Positions 46,732-56,888 of a DNA stretch of 64,000 nucleotides are shown here, piece after piece. A program made the translations under genes and the position numbers. Position 1 is the first letter of the stretch; each line of letters begins with the position of its first letter. The DNA is from Oceanicoccus sagamiensis (GTDB taxonomy: Bacteria > Pseudomonadota > Gammaproteobacteria > Pseudomonadales > Dasaniaceae): positions 2,976,001 through 3,040,000 of the forward strand of contig NZ_CP019343.1 in assembly GCF_002117105.1 (NCBI RefSeq), read 5' to 3'. Under the pieces are notes generated by a model, which saw only the letters and a list, made by a program, of their open reading frames with translations, searched no databases and was not told the DNA's origin.

Positions 46732-49700
46732 GTGGAAATACCCTCGGTTTTTTGGCTTGCGGATTATAGGGTTCAACCCCTGGAAGGGACCATTACCAGT
46801 CCTGATGGCAAAGTCAGCCATGTACAGAAAAAACCCATGGAAGTACTGTTAGTGCTGGTGGAAGGTGCCGGTCAGGTAGTGACGTCCGACCAGATTATTG
46901 ATCAGGTCTGGGGCAGTGCCTCCGGTGGCGATGAGGGACTAAAGCGCTGTATCCATGCAGTTCGCAAGGCGTTGGGGGACCGCTCCTCTGACCCTCGCCT
47001 GATCAGAACCGTTAGAGGACGTGGTTATTCCTGTATACCCGAGCCGGTTTTTGATGAGGATCAACAGCCAGCCATTGCTACGGCTCGCCAGACCGCGGTT
47101 ACACCCCATCTCGCTGCTCATGCCAATGCCATTCGTCCGGTGACAGCGGTTTCCGTTATCGTGTTTTCCCATGGCAGTGATCAGGGCGGCCCCATTGCAT
47201 TGTTCGACAGTTATATCAAAGCCCTTGGCCAGTATAATAATGGCTATGCCTATGATGTCGGTGCCTCCTCAACCTTTATTTTTGGCCTGAATAAAACCCA
47301 GGAAGATGATCATCTCTCCGCGGTTGAATTTGCGCTGGCTATACAAAAGCTAACGGCTGACTTTGCCGACAGTACTGAAGCAGGCAGCTATGCCAGCAAA
47401 ATCGGTATCGCCAGTGGCAATGTACAAATCTCCCAATTAGAAAACCTGTCCCAGCCGGTCATTCTTGGCAGCGATACACTGGCCACGGCAACCCGGTTGG
47501 CGGAAAGTGCCGGGCCTGGCAAAGTGATAGTCAGTGCCGATACGGTGGCTTTAGGTCTGGGGCAATTCCAGTCCGATGTGGTAACGGCTACCGTGCCGGG
47601 GCTTTACGAGCTTAATCACCGTTCACAGAAACTGTCACAGCGCAGCAATAGCACTGAGTTTATCGGCAGAAACCGCGATATCGAAGCGCTGTTAACCTCC
47701 TGGAGCCAGGTTTCTCAGGGAGAAGGGCAGGTGTTTTATATCAGCGGCGAGCCGGGCATTGGCAAATCGACCCTGATTGAAAATTTTATCGAGCGGGTAG
47801 AGACCCGAAAATTTGCGCAAGTCAGCCGCTACCTGTTTCTTCAGCGAGAATCCCACTCGCCCTTGCAGCCGATTAAAGAGGAAATCTGGCGCAGCTTTGA
47901 CTTGGCCAACCAGGACAATACCACTGCACAGCAGCGGATGATCGGGTCTCAATTAGAGCAATTAGGTTTTAGCGATCCCTTGGCCTCATCCGTACTGGAA
48001 GAGTTTCTTGGTCTGGATAGCGGTAATCATCCCGAGGTAGCTGATATTGCCCCCGGGCCGAGAAAAAATTTATTATTTGAACTGCTGACAAAAATTATTC
48101 TGGCCAGCCAATCTCCCACCCAATTAATTATCTGGGATGATTTTCAGTGGGCCGACGTAGCGGCGCAGGAATTAATGGCGCAAATTGTAGCTCAGGGGCC
48201 GATTGCCAATACCCTGATTGTAGTGGCCGCCCGCAATACCATGCCTGCACCTGCATGGATCGGGCGCTCCCATATTAATCAGGTGAATTTAAGCGGTTTA
48301 AGTAAGGCGGAAGCGTCTGAAATTGTTCGTCAGGTGGATAAAAACCATGTGTTGGATCACTCGGCGATTAACCGGATTATTTCTCATTCCACCGGTAACC
48401 CGCTTTTTGTTGAAGAAATAACCCGCTCATTATTAAGCAGTCGTTCGGTGGAGAATGAGCTATCCCATATTCTATCTAATCCGGTCAGGCATATCTTTTT
48501 ATCCAGAATCGAATCATTGGGTGAAGAAAAGCACAGCTTAAAAGCGGCGGCCATTATCGGTGATTATTTTGATTTAAACCAATTAAGCGCTTTAGTGGAT
48601 GTAGATATAGCCGCGCTGGAAATTCATCTGTCGTTATTGGTTAATGCGGAATTAATTTACCAAACCAGTAGCTATCCCCTGGCTAAATACCGCTTTAAGC
48701 ACGGCTTATTGCATGCCGCTACCTATGAATCGATTACTCCGGACCAGCGCCGGCCGATGCATAAAAAACTGGTCGATATCGCCGAGGCGACAGAGGGCTT
48801 ATATAGCAAAAACTATTTGGCCTTCCATTATCAAGCGGCCTCGGAATATCAAAAGGCGGCGTACTTTTGGTTCTTATCGGCCAATGAAGCAAAAAATAAT
48901 ACACTCTTTGTCGATGCCAGCAGCCATTATCAAAAAGCCTCCGACGCTTTAAAACAGGCACCGTGGTCAGTAGAGCGGGATGAGATGGATTTGCAAATAC
49001 GGATTGAGTCGGGCCCGATATTAATGGCCATCAAAGGCTATTCCGACGACAGCGTAAAAAATAATTATATTCAGGCAGAAAAACTGGCGGGCAGTCTTGC
49101 TGAAAAAGGTTCCGCGGCTATTCCTCAGGCACTGTTTGGTTTATGGAGCTATAAGGTGGTTAAGGGCGAGTTGCATCAAGCCCGGGCTATCGGTGAAAAA
49201 CTGATTGCCGTTGCCGAAGCCATTGCCAGTGATGACCTGGCGCTGGAGGCCAATGTATTACTCGGTGTGACGGATACTCATCTGGGTTATTACGATGAAG
49301 CCAAACAGGCTCTCAAAAAGGCGATGTCGATCTATGACCTGGAAGCCCATGCCGGGCATAAATATATTTTTGGTCAGGATCCGGGTATGGCCTCACATAT
49401 TTACTATGCCATGGCCTCAGTGTTAACCGGGGATAGTGCAGCCTATAAAGAGTATGTAGCAAAGGGGCTTATTATCGCCCGCCGGGTAGAGCACCCCAAT
49501 TCCCTGTGTTTTGCCTTGTCGTTCTCCGCCCGTTGCGAGTTGATTGATGGAGACACTAAGGCGGCCATCATGGCGCTGGATGAATTGACCACCCTGTCGC
49601 AACATAATGAGTTTCCCCTATGGATAGGCACGGCGGCTTTTCTTCAGGCTTATTCCCAACATCTGGCGGCCACCGAGATTGATAAGAATACGGTTGAGGC

Positions 49701-49920
49701 GATGTTTGTTGCTTTAAACCAGACTCGGGAGTTGGGCAATAGTTTAGCCTATATTGATTATGCCGCTGCAACTGTTAGCGCATTGCTGGATGTGGAACGG
49801 ATCGACGATGCGAAGACATTGGCCGCAGTGGTCCGTCGGGAAATTCAACAACGCATGCTGGCAGAGGATGAATACGGCTTTATGCAATTTAAACGGGCCG
49901 AGCAACGATTGTCCGAATAA
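46732..49920 (+). CDS. winged-helix / cyclase-like / AAA ATPase / TPR signalling regulator
   Basis: A 1062-residue multidomain protein with a GTG start. Residues about 25-105 are an OmpR-type winged helix (KPMEVLLVLVEGAGQVV, KRCIHAVRKALGD, LIRTVRGRGYSC). Residues about 135-290 look like a degenerate class III nucleotide cyclase domain (KIGIASGNV, LATATRLAESAGPGKVIVS). The AAA_16/STAND domain follows, with Walker A GEPGIGKST at 339-347 and Walker B LIIWDDFQWAD at 465-475. The rest is helical with TPR-like repeats. It is probably a DNA-binding STAND activator with an unknown inducer. The flavoprotein gene 48 bases downstream is the nearest candidate target or partner. Confidence 0.88.
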   Translation: MEIPSVFWLADYRVQPLEGTITSPDGKVSHVQKKPMEVLLVLVEGAGQVVTSDQIIDQVWGSASGGDEGLKRCIHAVRKALGDRSSDPRLIRTVRGRGYSCIPEPVFDEDQQPAIATARQTAVTPHLAAHANAIRPVTAVSVIVFSHGSDQGGPIALFDSYIKALGQYNNGYAYDVGASSTFIFGLNKTQEDDHLSAVEFALAIQKLTADFADSTEAGSYASKIGIASGNVQISQLENLSQPVILGSDTLATATRLAESAGPGKVIVSADTVALGLGQFQSDVVTATVPGLYELNHRSQKLSQRSNSTEFIGRNRDIEALLTSWSQVSQGEGQVFYISGEPGIGKSTLIENFIERVETRKFAQVSRYLFLQRESHSPLQPIKEEIWRSFDLANQDNTTAQQRMIGSQLEQLGFSDPLASSVLEEFLGLDSGNHPEVADIAPGPRKNLLFELLTKIILASQSPTQLIIWDDFQWADVAAQELMAQIVAQGPIANTLIVVAARNTMPAPAWIGRSHINQVNLSGLSKAEASEIVRQVDKNHVLDHSAINRIISHSTGNPLFVEEITRSLLSSRSVENELSHILSNPVRHIFLSRIESLGEEKHSLKAAAIIGDYFDLNQLSALVDVDIAALEIHLSLLVNAELIYQTSSYPLAKYRFKHGLLHAATYESITPDQRRPMHKKLVDIAEATEGLYSKNYLAFHYQAASEYQKAAYFWFLSANEAKNNTLFVDASSHYQKASDALKQAPWSVERDEMDLQIRIESGPILMAIKGYSDDSVKNNYIQAEKLAGSLAEKGSAAIPQALFGLWSYKVVKGELHQARAIGEKLIAVAEAIASDDLALEANVLLGVTDTHLGYYDEAKQALKKAMSIYDLEAHAGHKYIFGQDPGMASHIYYAMASVLTGDSAAYKEYVAKGLIIARRVEHPNSLCFALSFSARCELIDGDTKAAIMALDELTTLSQHNEFPLWIGTAAFLQAYSQHLAATEIDKNTVEAMFVALNQTRELGNSLAYIDYAAATVSALLDVERIDDAKTLAAVVRREIQQRMLAEDEYGFMQFKRAEQRLSE

Positions 49921-49968
49921 CAACAGCCATAGCAAAGGCCATAAAAAAAATAATAGTGGATATTATCT

Positions 49969-51749
49969 ATGAAGCGCGTAGCAATTATCGGTGGGGGAGT
50001 GGCTGGCTTATCGGCAGCCCAGGAATTATTAGCCAGAGGGTTTGCGGTTGATATCTATGAGCTTAATGCGCTGCCTGGCGGCAAGGCGCGCAGCTTTGAT
50101 GTGCCAGAGTCAGCATATGCCACCAGCGATGGCCGTAGTCCCTTACCCGCTGAGCATGGCTTTCGTTTTTTTCCCGGTTTTTATCGGCATTTGGTCGATA
50201 CTATGCAGGCTATTCCTTTTCCCGGTAAACACTGTGTGGCGGAAAACTTACTGAATGTTGAGCACTTAAATTACGCCCGCTTTGGTAAGGATGTGGCTTC
50301 CGTGCCGGTAGGCAGCCCGCGATCACTGGCAGATATTACTAAACTGTTTAAATTATGGCTGGGCAAAACCGGTGTCAACATGCCGTTAAGGGATTTGCTG
50401 AGATATAGCGCCAGACTGTTCCGATTATTTAGCAGCTGTGACCAGCGGGTGCAAAATCAGTATGAAGAAATCGCCTGGTGGGAATTTATTCGTGCCAATA
50501 AAGGTTCTGAGGCTTACCGTCGCTACTTTGCCAATGGCAGCCGTATTCTGGTGGCGGCGGATCCCAGAAAAGCCTCCACCAAAACCAACGGCATGATTAT
50601 GGAGCAGTTGCTGATGGATCAGGCCACCGGTGAGGCTGACCGCATTTTATCGGGCCCCACCAATAATGTCTGGTTATTTCCCTGGTTACATTCACTGCTA
50701 CAAAACCCCAGTGCCGGTTTTACAGCCATGCCCGGGTGGTGGATATCGTCGTAGACAAAGACACGGCCTTGATCGCCTCATTAAGGATTGAACACAAAAG
50801 CGAGCAGGAAAAATTTTCTCGCGTCACCGGCTGTGACCTTAAGACAGGCCCCATTGCTGAGGTCGTTGAACTCCCTGAAACACCTACTGCGGATTATTAT
50901 TTATCGGCAGTGCCAGTTGAAGTGATGGCGGGTTTTGTCGGTGACAATAATAACTGGTCACCTCTGGCGGAGGCCGATGAGGCACTAAAAAAACTGAGTG
51001 AATTAAAACAGCATACCCAGTGGATGAATGGTGTGGTGTTTTATTTAAAGGGGGAGCTATCAAAATTATCCGGTCATTCGGTGTTTGTAGATACCCCTTT
51101 TGCTTTAAGTTCAATTTATCAGGGACGCTATTGGGATAAACCCTTCGCTCTGGAAAATTATGGCAAAGGCAATGTGACCGCGATTTTATCCACCATTATT
51201 TCTAACTGGAAAGATACCGCCGATTGCGACGGGGATGAGGTTTGTCCTATTCCCTATGGCGGCAGGGGGCGGCTCTATCATCAATCGGCGTTGGCGACCA
51301 TTGCCCATCAAGGGGATTTTGCTGCCGGTAAAGAGCGTTTGATCGCCGAGCTATGGCATGACTTAAAAGACAGCCTCAGTGTCGATGGCGAGCCTCTACT
51401 GGATGATGAAAATTTTGAATTTGCCTATATTGATCCGGCCATCCATCAGTCTAAGGGAGAGGTAAACAATTCAGAGCCGCTATTGGTCAACCGCACCAAC
51501 GGTTGGCGTTTGCGGCCCACCGCCAACACCAATATCGCCAACTTTTTTCTCGCTGGGGACTATGTGCAAACCCATACCGACCTCGCCACTATGGAGGGGG
51601 CTTGTGAGGCTGCCAAGCGGGCGGTTAATGGCATTATTGCCAGTGAGGGTTTGGCGGACAAACCCTGTGAAATTTACCCCCTGCGGCGTATCCGTTGGTT
51701 TGCCCCGCTAAGGTATATCGATAGCCTGTTCTATCGTTGGTTTGCTTAA
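49969..51749 (+). CDS. FAD-dependent amine oxidase / desaturase-like protein (frameshifted)
   Basis: The N-terminus has the dinucleotide fold RVAIIGGGVAGLSAAQELLA followed by the acidic residue in DIYE and a GG-motif LPGGKARSF, typical of flavin amine oxidases and phytoene-desaturase or hydroxysqualene-dehydroxylase-like enzymes. The frame breaks near 50731-50736; adding one base to the C run (cccggg to ccccggg) reads through into RVVDIVVDKDTA and gives 593 residues. The C-terminal FAD motif is ANFFLAGDYVQTHTDLATM. The substrate is not evident. It is likely co-transcribed with the upstream regulator. Confidence 0.83.
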
Positions 51750-51935
51750 GGCGGACCAGAGGGTTTAATAGGGCCAATTCTGGTGTCGATATTTCTTGCG
51801 AGGGTGATATAGGTGGCGGCGCTGGGTTTTTCTCGTCGTCGACAACGCTAGTTTTTTATTCGGTGTTATCAAGGCTTGCTTAATGCGGCAATACTGTTCA
51901 CTTAATGGTACTTGCCAGTCCTTTTGCGGCGCCAT

Positions 51936-52007
51936 CGTAGGGTGGATTATAATCCACCGCTTTTGACCTCTCAGAGTAAGTTTTGGTGGATTATAATTCA
52001 CCCTACG
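51936..52007. repeat. 72-bp inverted repeat element (REP/MITE-like)
   Basis: Two 23-base arms (51936-51958 and 51985-52007), each itself palindromic around GGTGGATTATAATCCACC, are reverse complements with one mismatch and are separated by 26 bases. Arms begin CGTAGGGTG and end CACCCTACG. Similar GTAGGGTGGATTA repeats are common extragenic elements in many proteobacteria. It lies in a 430-base gap between the flavoprotein and the second TonB receptor. Confidence 0.85.
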
Positions 52008-52142
52008 AGAGGGGCGGTTTATGGGGGAATATGCTTAAGTCAGAGACATGGAAAAACTCTGCTGGATTGAGCAGAGATTGTCTCAACCTCAAATACTTCA
52101 GTGAACAGCATTACGCTGAATGCGGGCCTTTTTTTACTGGCT

Positions 52143-52170
52143 AAAAGCGCTTTAGTCCTTAGAGCGCTTT
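52143..52170 (-). terminator. probable terminator after the second TonB receptor
   Basis: On the minus strand AAAGCGCT (52170-52163) pairs with AGCGCTTT (52151-52144), loop 11 bases, followed by a short T run. It lies just after the receptor stop. Confidence 0.6.
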
Positions 52171-52182
52171 ATTATCACTTGC

Positions 52183-54554
52183 TTAAAACTTCATGCTAAA
52201 GGTCGCACCATACTGGCGTGGAGCATTCAGGTAAGCATTGTTGGAGCCTTCCTGGAACGCGGAGTTAAAGTAAATCGTCCGGTAGTCCTGGTTATCACAG
52301 TTTTTGCACCATAGCGTCACCGCCCAGCTATCCGCTTGATCTTGCAGCGATATACTGAGGTCACTGATTAAATACTCATCCTGCTTTTCTTCGCCCACCA
52401 CATCGGCACCGACATAGTGGTCACCCGTATAGGATAGCGAGGCGCGGGCTTTTATCTTCAGGTTAGCACTCAGCTGCTGATTAAAATTAATGCCTAATAC
52501 AGACGCCCAGTCAGGCGCGCGGGGAGTGTCCCGGTCCAGCAAATAATCCAGCTGCGGGTTATCCAGGCTTTCAAAGGTTGCCTCCAGATAAGTGACCGCA
52601 AAATCCATAGTCCACTGCTCGGTAAATAGCAGGGTGTTTTCTAACTCCACACCCTGGGTTCTAGCTTTACCGGTATTTTCTGTGCGGAAATTCAGGCCAT
52701 CAAAAAAGTTAACTTGCAGGTCACTAAACTCGGTATAAAACAGCGCGATATTACTGCTGGCCCGGCCTTGCCAGTACTGTGACTTCAGGCCAATTTCATA
52801 GCTGTCTGCATATTCCGGGTCATAGTGGGTGGTGTCGGTTAATACTGCTTCGCGAAATAAGTTAATGCCACCAGCCTTAAAGCCACGGCTATAGCTGGTA
52901 TAGGCCATGATGTCATCGCTAAGCCGGTAATTTAATGCCAGTGAGCCGGTCACCTCTTCATCTTTAATCGACTTATCAAAGGGCGGGCTATATTCGACGC
53001 CAATAATATCCAGACCGTTGCGGGGTGTGCCGTCATTGGGAAAGCCGCCAATCGCTGTTAATAAAGGGGAGATAGGTGAGTCGTACCAGTAGCGAATATC
53101 AACGCTGCCGGATTTATCTTCAACGCTATAACGCAGGCCACCAACGAGTTGAAGCTCGGTGTTTATATCCCAGCTCAGATGGCTATAGAGCGCATAGCTA
53201 TCACTGTCTTGCTGGTATTTTTCTTGCGTGATACTGCCATTGGGTAGCAGTGCACCAATGCCGGTGGGTACTACACAGCCACTGGTTTCAATCGGCGGCA
53301 GGCAGGGGGCGGGGGTGAACGTCGGATTTAGCAGGCTGATTAAAAAATTATCGGCATCGCCAGCGCCTTCGAGGTTGCGACCGCCACTATAGTCTTCCGT
53401 GGCCAGGTACAGCCCGGTTAATAATTGCAGTTGATCATCCGGCTGCCATAGCAGGGTGAACTCCTGAGACAGGGTATCGATATCGGAGTGATCAAATAGC
53501 CTGAATAAATCCGCCGGTACATAGTCGGTATCGGCGTCGGTCTGCTGGTTTTCCCATTGCCGTAATGCGGTAGTGGAACTTAGCGTCCAATCTCCCTCGG
53601 TCCATATCGCTTTAAGTTGAATACCGCTATCTTCTATCTCTTCATTAGGACTGGTATTTAAGCTGGTTCTGCGCTTTTTCTCTTGAATGGGGCGGGCTCA
53701 AAGGTTAAACCACGCAGGCCAGCATACAGTGCCACTAGCGGTGCTGTTGGGCCATTGACGACCTGCGCCGAGCCCCAGCAGCAGTTAGCATCAGATTTGC
53801 TGTAATCCGCCAATAGATGAATTTCCAATTGATCGGAGGGTCGATATAACCACTGTGGTTTGACCGTATAGCGATCAATTTCGTTATAGCGATCATTATT
53901 ATCGGCACTGGAGAAAAACCCATCCCGTTCATGGCTGGATAAGGCCAGACGAAAGGCGGAGTGATCTGCAACCGGGATATTAATAATGCTCTTTAATAGC
54001 AGTAAATCGTAGTTACCAATATCCGCCTCTAACTCGACACTTTGCTGATCCAGTTGCGGTTTATTACTGCGAACATTAATCGCCCCGGCGGAGGTGTTTT
54101 TACCAAACAGAGTGCTTTGCGGCCCCCGTAGAATTTCCAGTTGTTCGATATCCAATAAATCATTGAGCACCATGCCTGATCGTGAGCGATAGACATCATC
54201 AATAAAGACACCGACTGCGCCTTCAAAGGTTCGGCCATTGCCAAAAGTGCCAATACCGCGGATTTTCATACTGGCGTTTTGAAAACCCTGAGCGGTATCA
54301 AAGGAGAAAGAGGGCGACAGCGTCGTTAAATCGCGAATTTCAAAAATTTTCGATTGCGCCAATTGCTCACCACTGAGGGCGGTAACGGCAATGGGTATAT
54401 CGGCGAGGGATTGCTGCCGTTTTTGCGCATAGACATTTACTTCTTCAATAACCGCCGGTTCGGCGAAGGTGTTGGGTGAGGTGGATAAATTGATGGCCAA
54501 AGTGAGCGTGCCCAGTGTTGATAGCAGTGGGCGAAGTTTTTTACAGCGCAGCAT
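52183..54554 (-). CDS. TonB-dependent receptor 2 (frameshifted)
   Basis: The first frame (54554 to 53658) has a signal peptide, the TonB-box region (AVIEEVNVYAQKR), and the plug domain (LTTLSPSFSFDTAQGFQN, IEQLEILRGPQSTLFGKNTS, AGAINVRSNKP). It then shifts near the C run at 53689-53692; one more C reads PPIQEKKRRTSLNTSPNEE, and the frame stays open to 52183, including SRGFKAGGINLF and a C-terminal barrel strand ending in ATFSMKF. Repaired length is about 790 residues. The middle part (about 52954-53690) is coding although it has no start codon of its own. Ligand unknown; of the siderophore/vitamin-like general type. Confidence 0.88.
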
Positions 54555-54758
54555 AAAGTTGTGTCCAGATAGGGATATAACGATAAATAATTAGTATTTT
54601 TATAAGGCTTATCATGCCGTCGATTGCCGCTAATGTATAGGCTATTGGTGGGGCATTAGCGGATCTTTTTAGGAAAATAATAGCTCGTTGGCTGTGGCGA
54701 TATTTATTCGGCGCAATAAATAAGTATTGCGTCAAATATTAAATTACACGTTAACTTT

Positions 54759-55580
54759 TTAGGTGACCACATCAATGGCTTTGGCCAGCCAGCGAAAATA
54801 ACTACTGGGGAAAAGTCGCTGCAACCAGGCCATCATACGGGCATCCTTACCAACCAGTATCAGCAATTTATTCTTTACCACGCCTTTTAAAATGGCCTCT
54901 GCGGCTTGATCGGGGCTTAGCTCGGCAATTTGATCAAAGGTATCAATTAAAGACTGGTTAGAGGGCGCGTCTTTTTTTCTGGGTTGATAGCGGGAGTTTC
55001 TGACAATATTGGTTTTAACGCCACCGGGACATACACAACTAACCCGGATACCGTCCTCAGCCAGCTCCTGATGCAGAGACTCGGTAAAGCCCCTTACGGC
55101 AAACTTTGAGGCGTTATAGGACGATTGCGTAGGGAATGCCAGCATAGAAAAAATGCTGGCAACATTAATAATATGGGCCTGCTCTGCCTGACGAAGATAG
55201 GGCAGAAAGGCTTTAACGCCATTAACCACGCCCCAAAAATTAATATTCATTATCCATTCAAAATCTTCGTAGCTGATAGTCTCTGCCAGATCATTGACCG
55301 AGACCCCTGCATTATTAAATAAATAATCAATTGAGCTATGGTGTTGTGCGATCTCGGCGGCCATATCAGTGACGGCCTGCCGTGACGAAACATCAACGCT
55401 ATGGCAGGTGATATGACAGTCATAACGGCTTAGTTTTTCTGTTAGTTGCTCTAAGCCTTTGGCATCGATATCGGCCAAAGCGAGGTTGGCACCCCGGCTG
55501 GCAAGCTGTGTGGCCAGGGCGGCACCAATACCTGAAGCGGCACCGGTGATAACAGCGGTCTTTTGGTGAAAATCAGCCAT
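54759..55580 (-). CDS. short-chain dehydrogenase/reductase (SDR)
   Basis: A classical SDR of 273 residues from ATG 55580: VITGAASGIGAAL (about 10-22), NNAG at 89-92, S142, and Y155/K159 in SYNASKFAVRG. The PGGVKTNIVRNSRY segment and extended hydrophobic C-terminus (LQRLFPSSYFRWLAKAID) resemble SDRs acting on lipids or retinol-like substrates. Its start overlaps the end of the LuxR-type regulator by 8 bases, so it is the last gene of the kinase-regulator operon and may be its output. Confidence 0.88.
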   Translation of the reverse strand: MADFHQKTAVITGAASGIGAALATQLASRGANLALADIDAKGLEQLTEKLSRYDCHITCHSVDVSSRQAVTDMAAEIAQHHSSIDYLFNNAGVSVNDLAETISYEDFEWIMNINFWGVVNGVKAFLPYLRQAEQAHIINVASIFSMLAFPTQSSYNASKFAVRGFTESLHQELAEDGIRVSCVCPGGVKTNIVRNSRYQPRKKDAPSNQSLIDTFDQIAELSPDQAAEAILKGVVKNKLLILVGKDARMMAWLQRLFPSSYFRWLAKAIDVVT

Positions 55581-56193
55581 CACTTAAGAGTCCGTTTTTT
55601 CTGGCATATTCTGCCAGTTCGACCGCCGACCTAACGCCTAACTTTTTAAAAATATTACTGCGGTGGTTGTCGACAGTTTTGGGCGAGATAAATAAGGTGC
55701 TGGAAATATCGCTATTACTGGCGCCTTTGACCACCAGATTCATAATTTCCAATTCCCTTGAGGTTAGAATTTCGTCAACGCGGTCGATTTGTTCCCGGAC
55801 AATATCGGATAATACCGTTTGCCCCTGACTGACTTTAGTCAAGCCGTTAAGAATATCGTCCATCGACCCTTCTTTTAGCAAGACGCCATCGACAGGGATA
55901 TCTAACAGTTGCTTATAGAGTGTGCCGGAAACCACGCCGGTTAAAATAATAAATTTCAAGTCGGGCTTATCGTCTTTTAAACGGGCTAAAACCTCCAGCA
56001 TATTGCCGCTGGGCATATTGTAATCACTGACCACAATGTCGGGCTGGTGTTCTTTAACCTGTTGCTCCAGCATGGCGGTATTACTGGCTTCGGCAACGAT
56101 GTGATAGCCGGTTGCAGCTTCCAGTGTCAGTCTAAGGCCATCCCTTAGCAATTGATGGTCATCGGCGATAATAAGCCGTGTCTCGCTAGCCAT
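55573..56193 (-). CDS. NarL/LuxR-family response regulator
   Basis: Receiver plus helix-turn-helix protein. ATG 56193 (MASETRLIIADDHQLLRDG) puts the receiver at the start as usual; an ATG at 56214 would add seven residues. Acidic pocket DD and acceptor aspartate in IVVSDYNMPSGN are intact, as is the lysine in GVLLKEGS. The C-terminal GerE domain reads LTSRELEIMNLVVKGASNSD and FISPKTVDNHRSNIFKKLGV. Its likely kinases are the two SHDLRQP-type hybrid kinases of the same strand. Confidence 0.92.
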   Translation of the reverse strand: MASETRLIIADDHQLLRDGLRLTLEAATGYHIVAEASNTAMLEQQVKEHQPDIVVSDYNMPSGNMLEVLARLKDDKPDLKFIILTGVVSGTLYKQLLDIPVDGVLLKEGSMDDILNGLTKVSQGQTVLSDIVREQIDRVDEILTSRELEIMNLVVKGASNSDISSTLFISPKTVDNHRSNIFKKLGVRSAVELAEYARKNGLLSDG

Positions 56194-56270
56194 AGCGGTT
56201 CCCGTTGTAATCATTATTAAATCGGTAAAACGAGCAATATCCTAATCAATTAGAACGAAGAATCATAGAG

Positions 56271-56876
56271 CTATTGTGTTAGAGATTTTTTTAATTGCTT
56301 TTTAGCATTCATAACCCGGGTTTTAACCGTGCCAACGGGGATCGATAGAATCTCAGCGACTTGTGTGTAGTGGAGTTCCTGGTAAAAGCTCAGGTAGATA
56401 ACTTCACGGTAGATGGCGGGCAGGGCATTAATTTGCTGGCGAATATAATTGTCACTTTGCTCGCAGCTCATGGTGGTCAGTACATGGTTCTGTTCTGCCG
56501 CGATAATATCCAGATCAACACTATCATTATTATCATGGCGTGATTTTTTACGCACCAGATCTACCGCCTTGTGATGGGTAATGCTGAGCAGCCAGGTGCT
56601 TACTTTTGAGCGGCCCTGAAAGGCGGTGGGTTTTTTCCAAACTTGTAGCATCACTTCGTTCAGCACCTCAGCGGCATCGTCAGGGTTTTTTAATGTCTTA
56701 TGAGCAAATTGAAATACCTGATCACCATACTGGTGATAGAAGCTTTCCATGGCGGTTTGATTGCCATTGGCAATGGCCTCGAGTAGACACTGGTCGGTAT
56801 CTGTTATGCTGCCCTGATTAACGGTGGGCACTACAGCGGCTGATTCTGATTCGTTGTTATAGGCAGCTTGTAACAT
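56271..56876 (-). CDS. ECF-type RNA polymerase sigma factor
   Basis: 201 residues with sigma-70 region 2 (FYHQYGDQVFQFAHKTLKNP, DDAAEVLNEVMLQVWKK, STWLLSITHHKAVDLVRKK) and region 4 (LPAIYREVIYLSFYQELHYT, QVAEILSIPVGTVKTRVMNA). AAAGGA precedes the start. No anti-sigma factor gene is adjacent; instead it is embedded between a receiver-only protein and a LuxR-type regulator. It may be controlled by transcription or by partner binding. Confidence 0.93.
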   Translation of the reverse strand: MLQAAYNNESESAAVVPTVNQGSITDTDQCLLEAIANGNQTAMESFYHQYGDQVFQFAHKTLKNPDDAAEVLNEVMLQVWKKPTAFQGRSKVSTWLLSITHHKAVDLVRKKSRHDNNDSVDLDIIAAEQNHVLTTMSCEQSDNYIRQQINALPAIYREVIYLSFYQELHYTQVAEILSIPVGTVKTRVMNAKKQLKKSLTQ

Positions 56877-56888
56877 AATGACAATCCT

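Noticed and set aside
51765-52001. Minus-strand open frame of 78 codons
   Set aside because: Its N-terminal part is the inverted repeat element, and the rest is basic low-complexity sequence without a ribosome site.
52954-53690. Apparent non-coding gap between two receptor fragments
   Set aside because: The minus-strand frame is open throughout and encodes receptor sequence; it only lacks a start codon because of the upstream frameshift.
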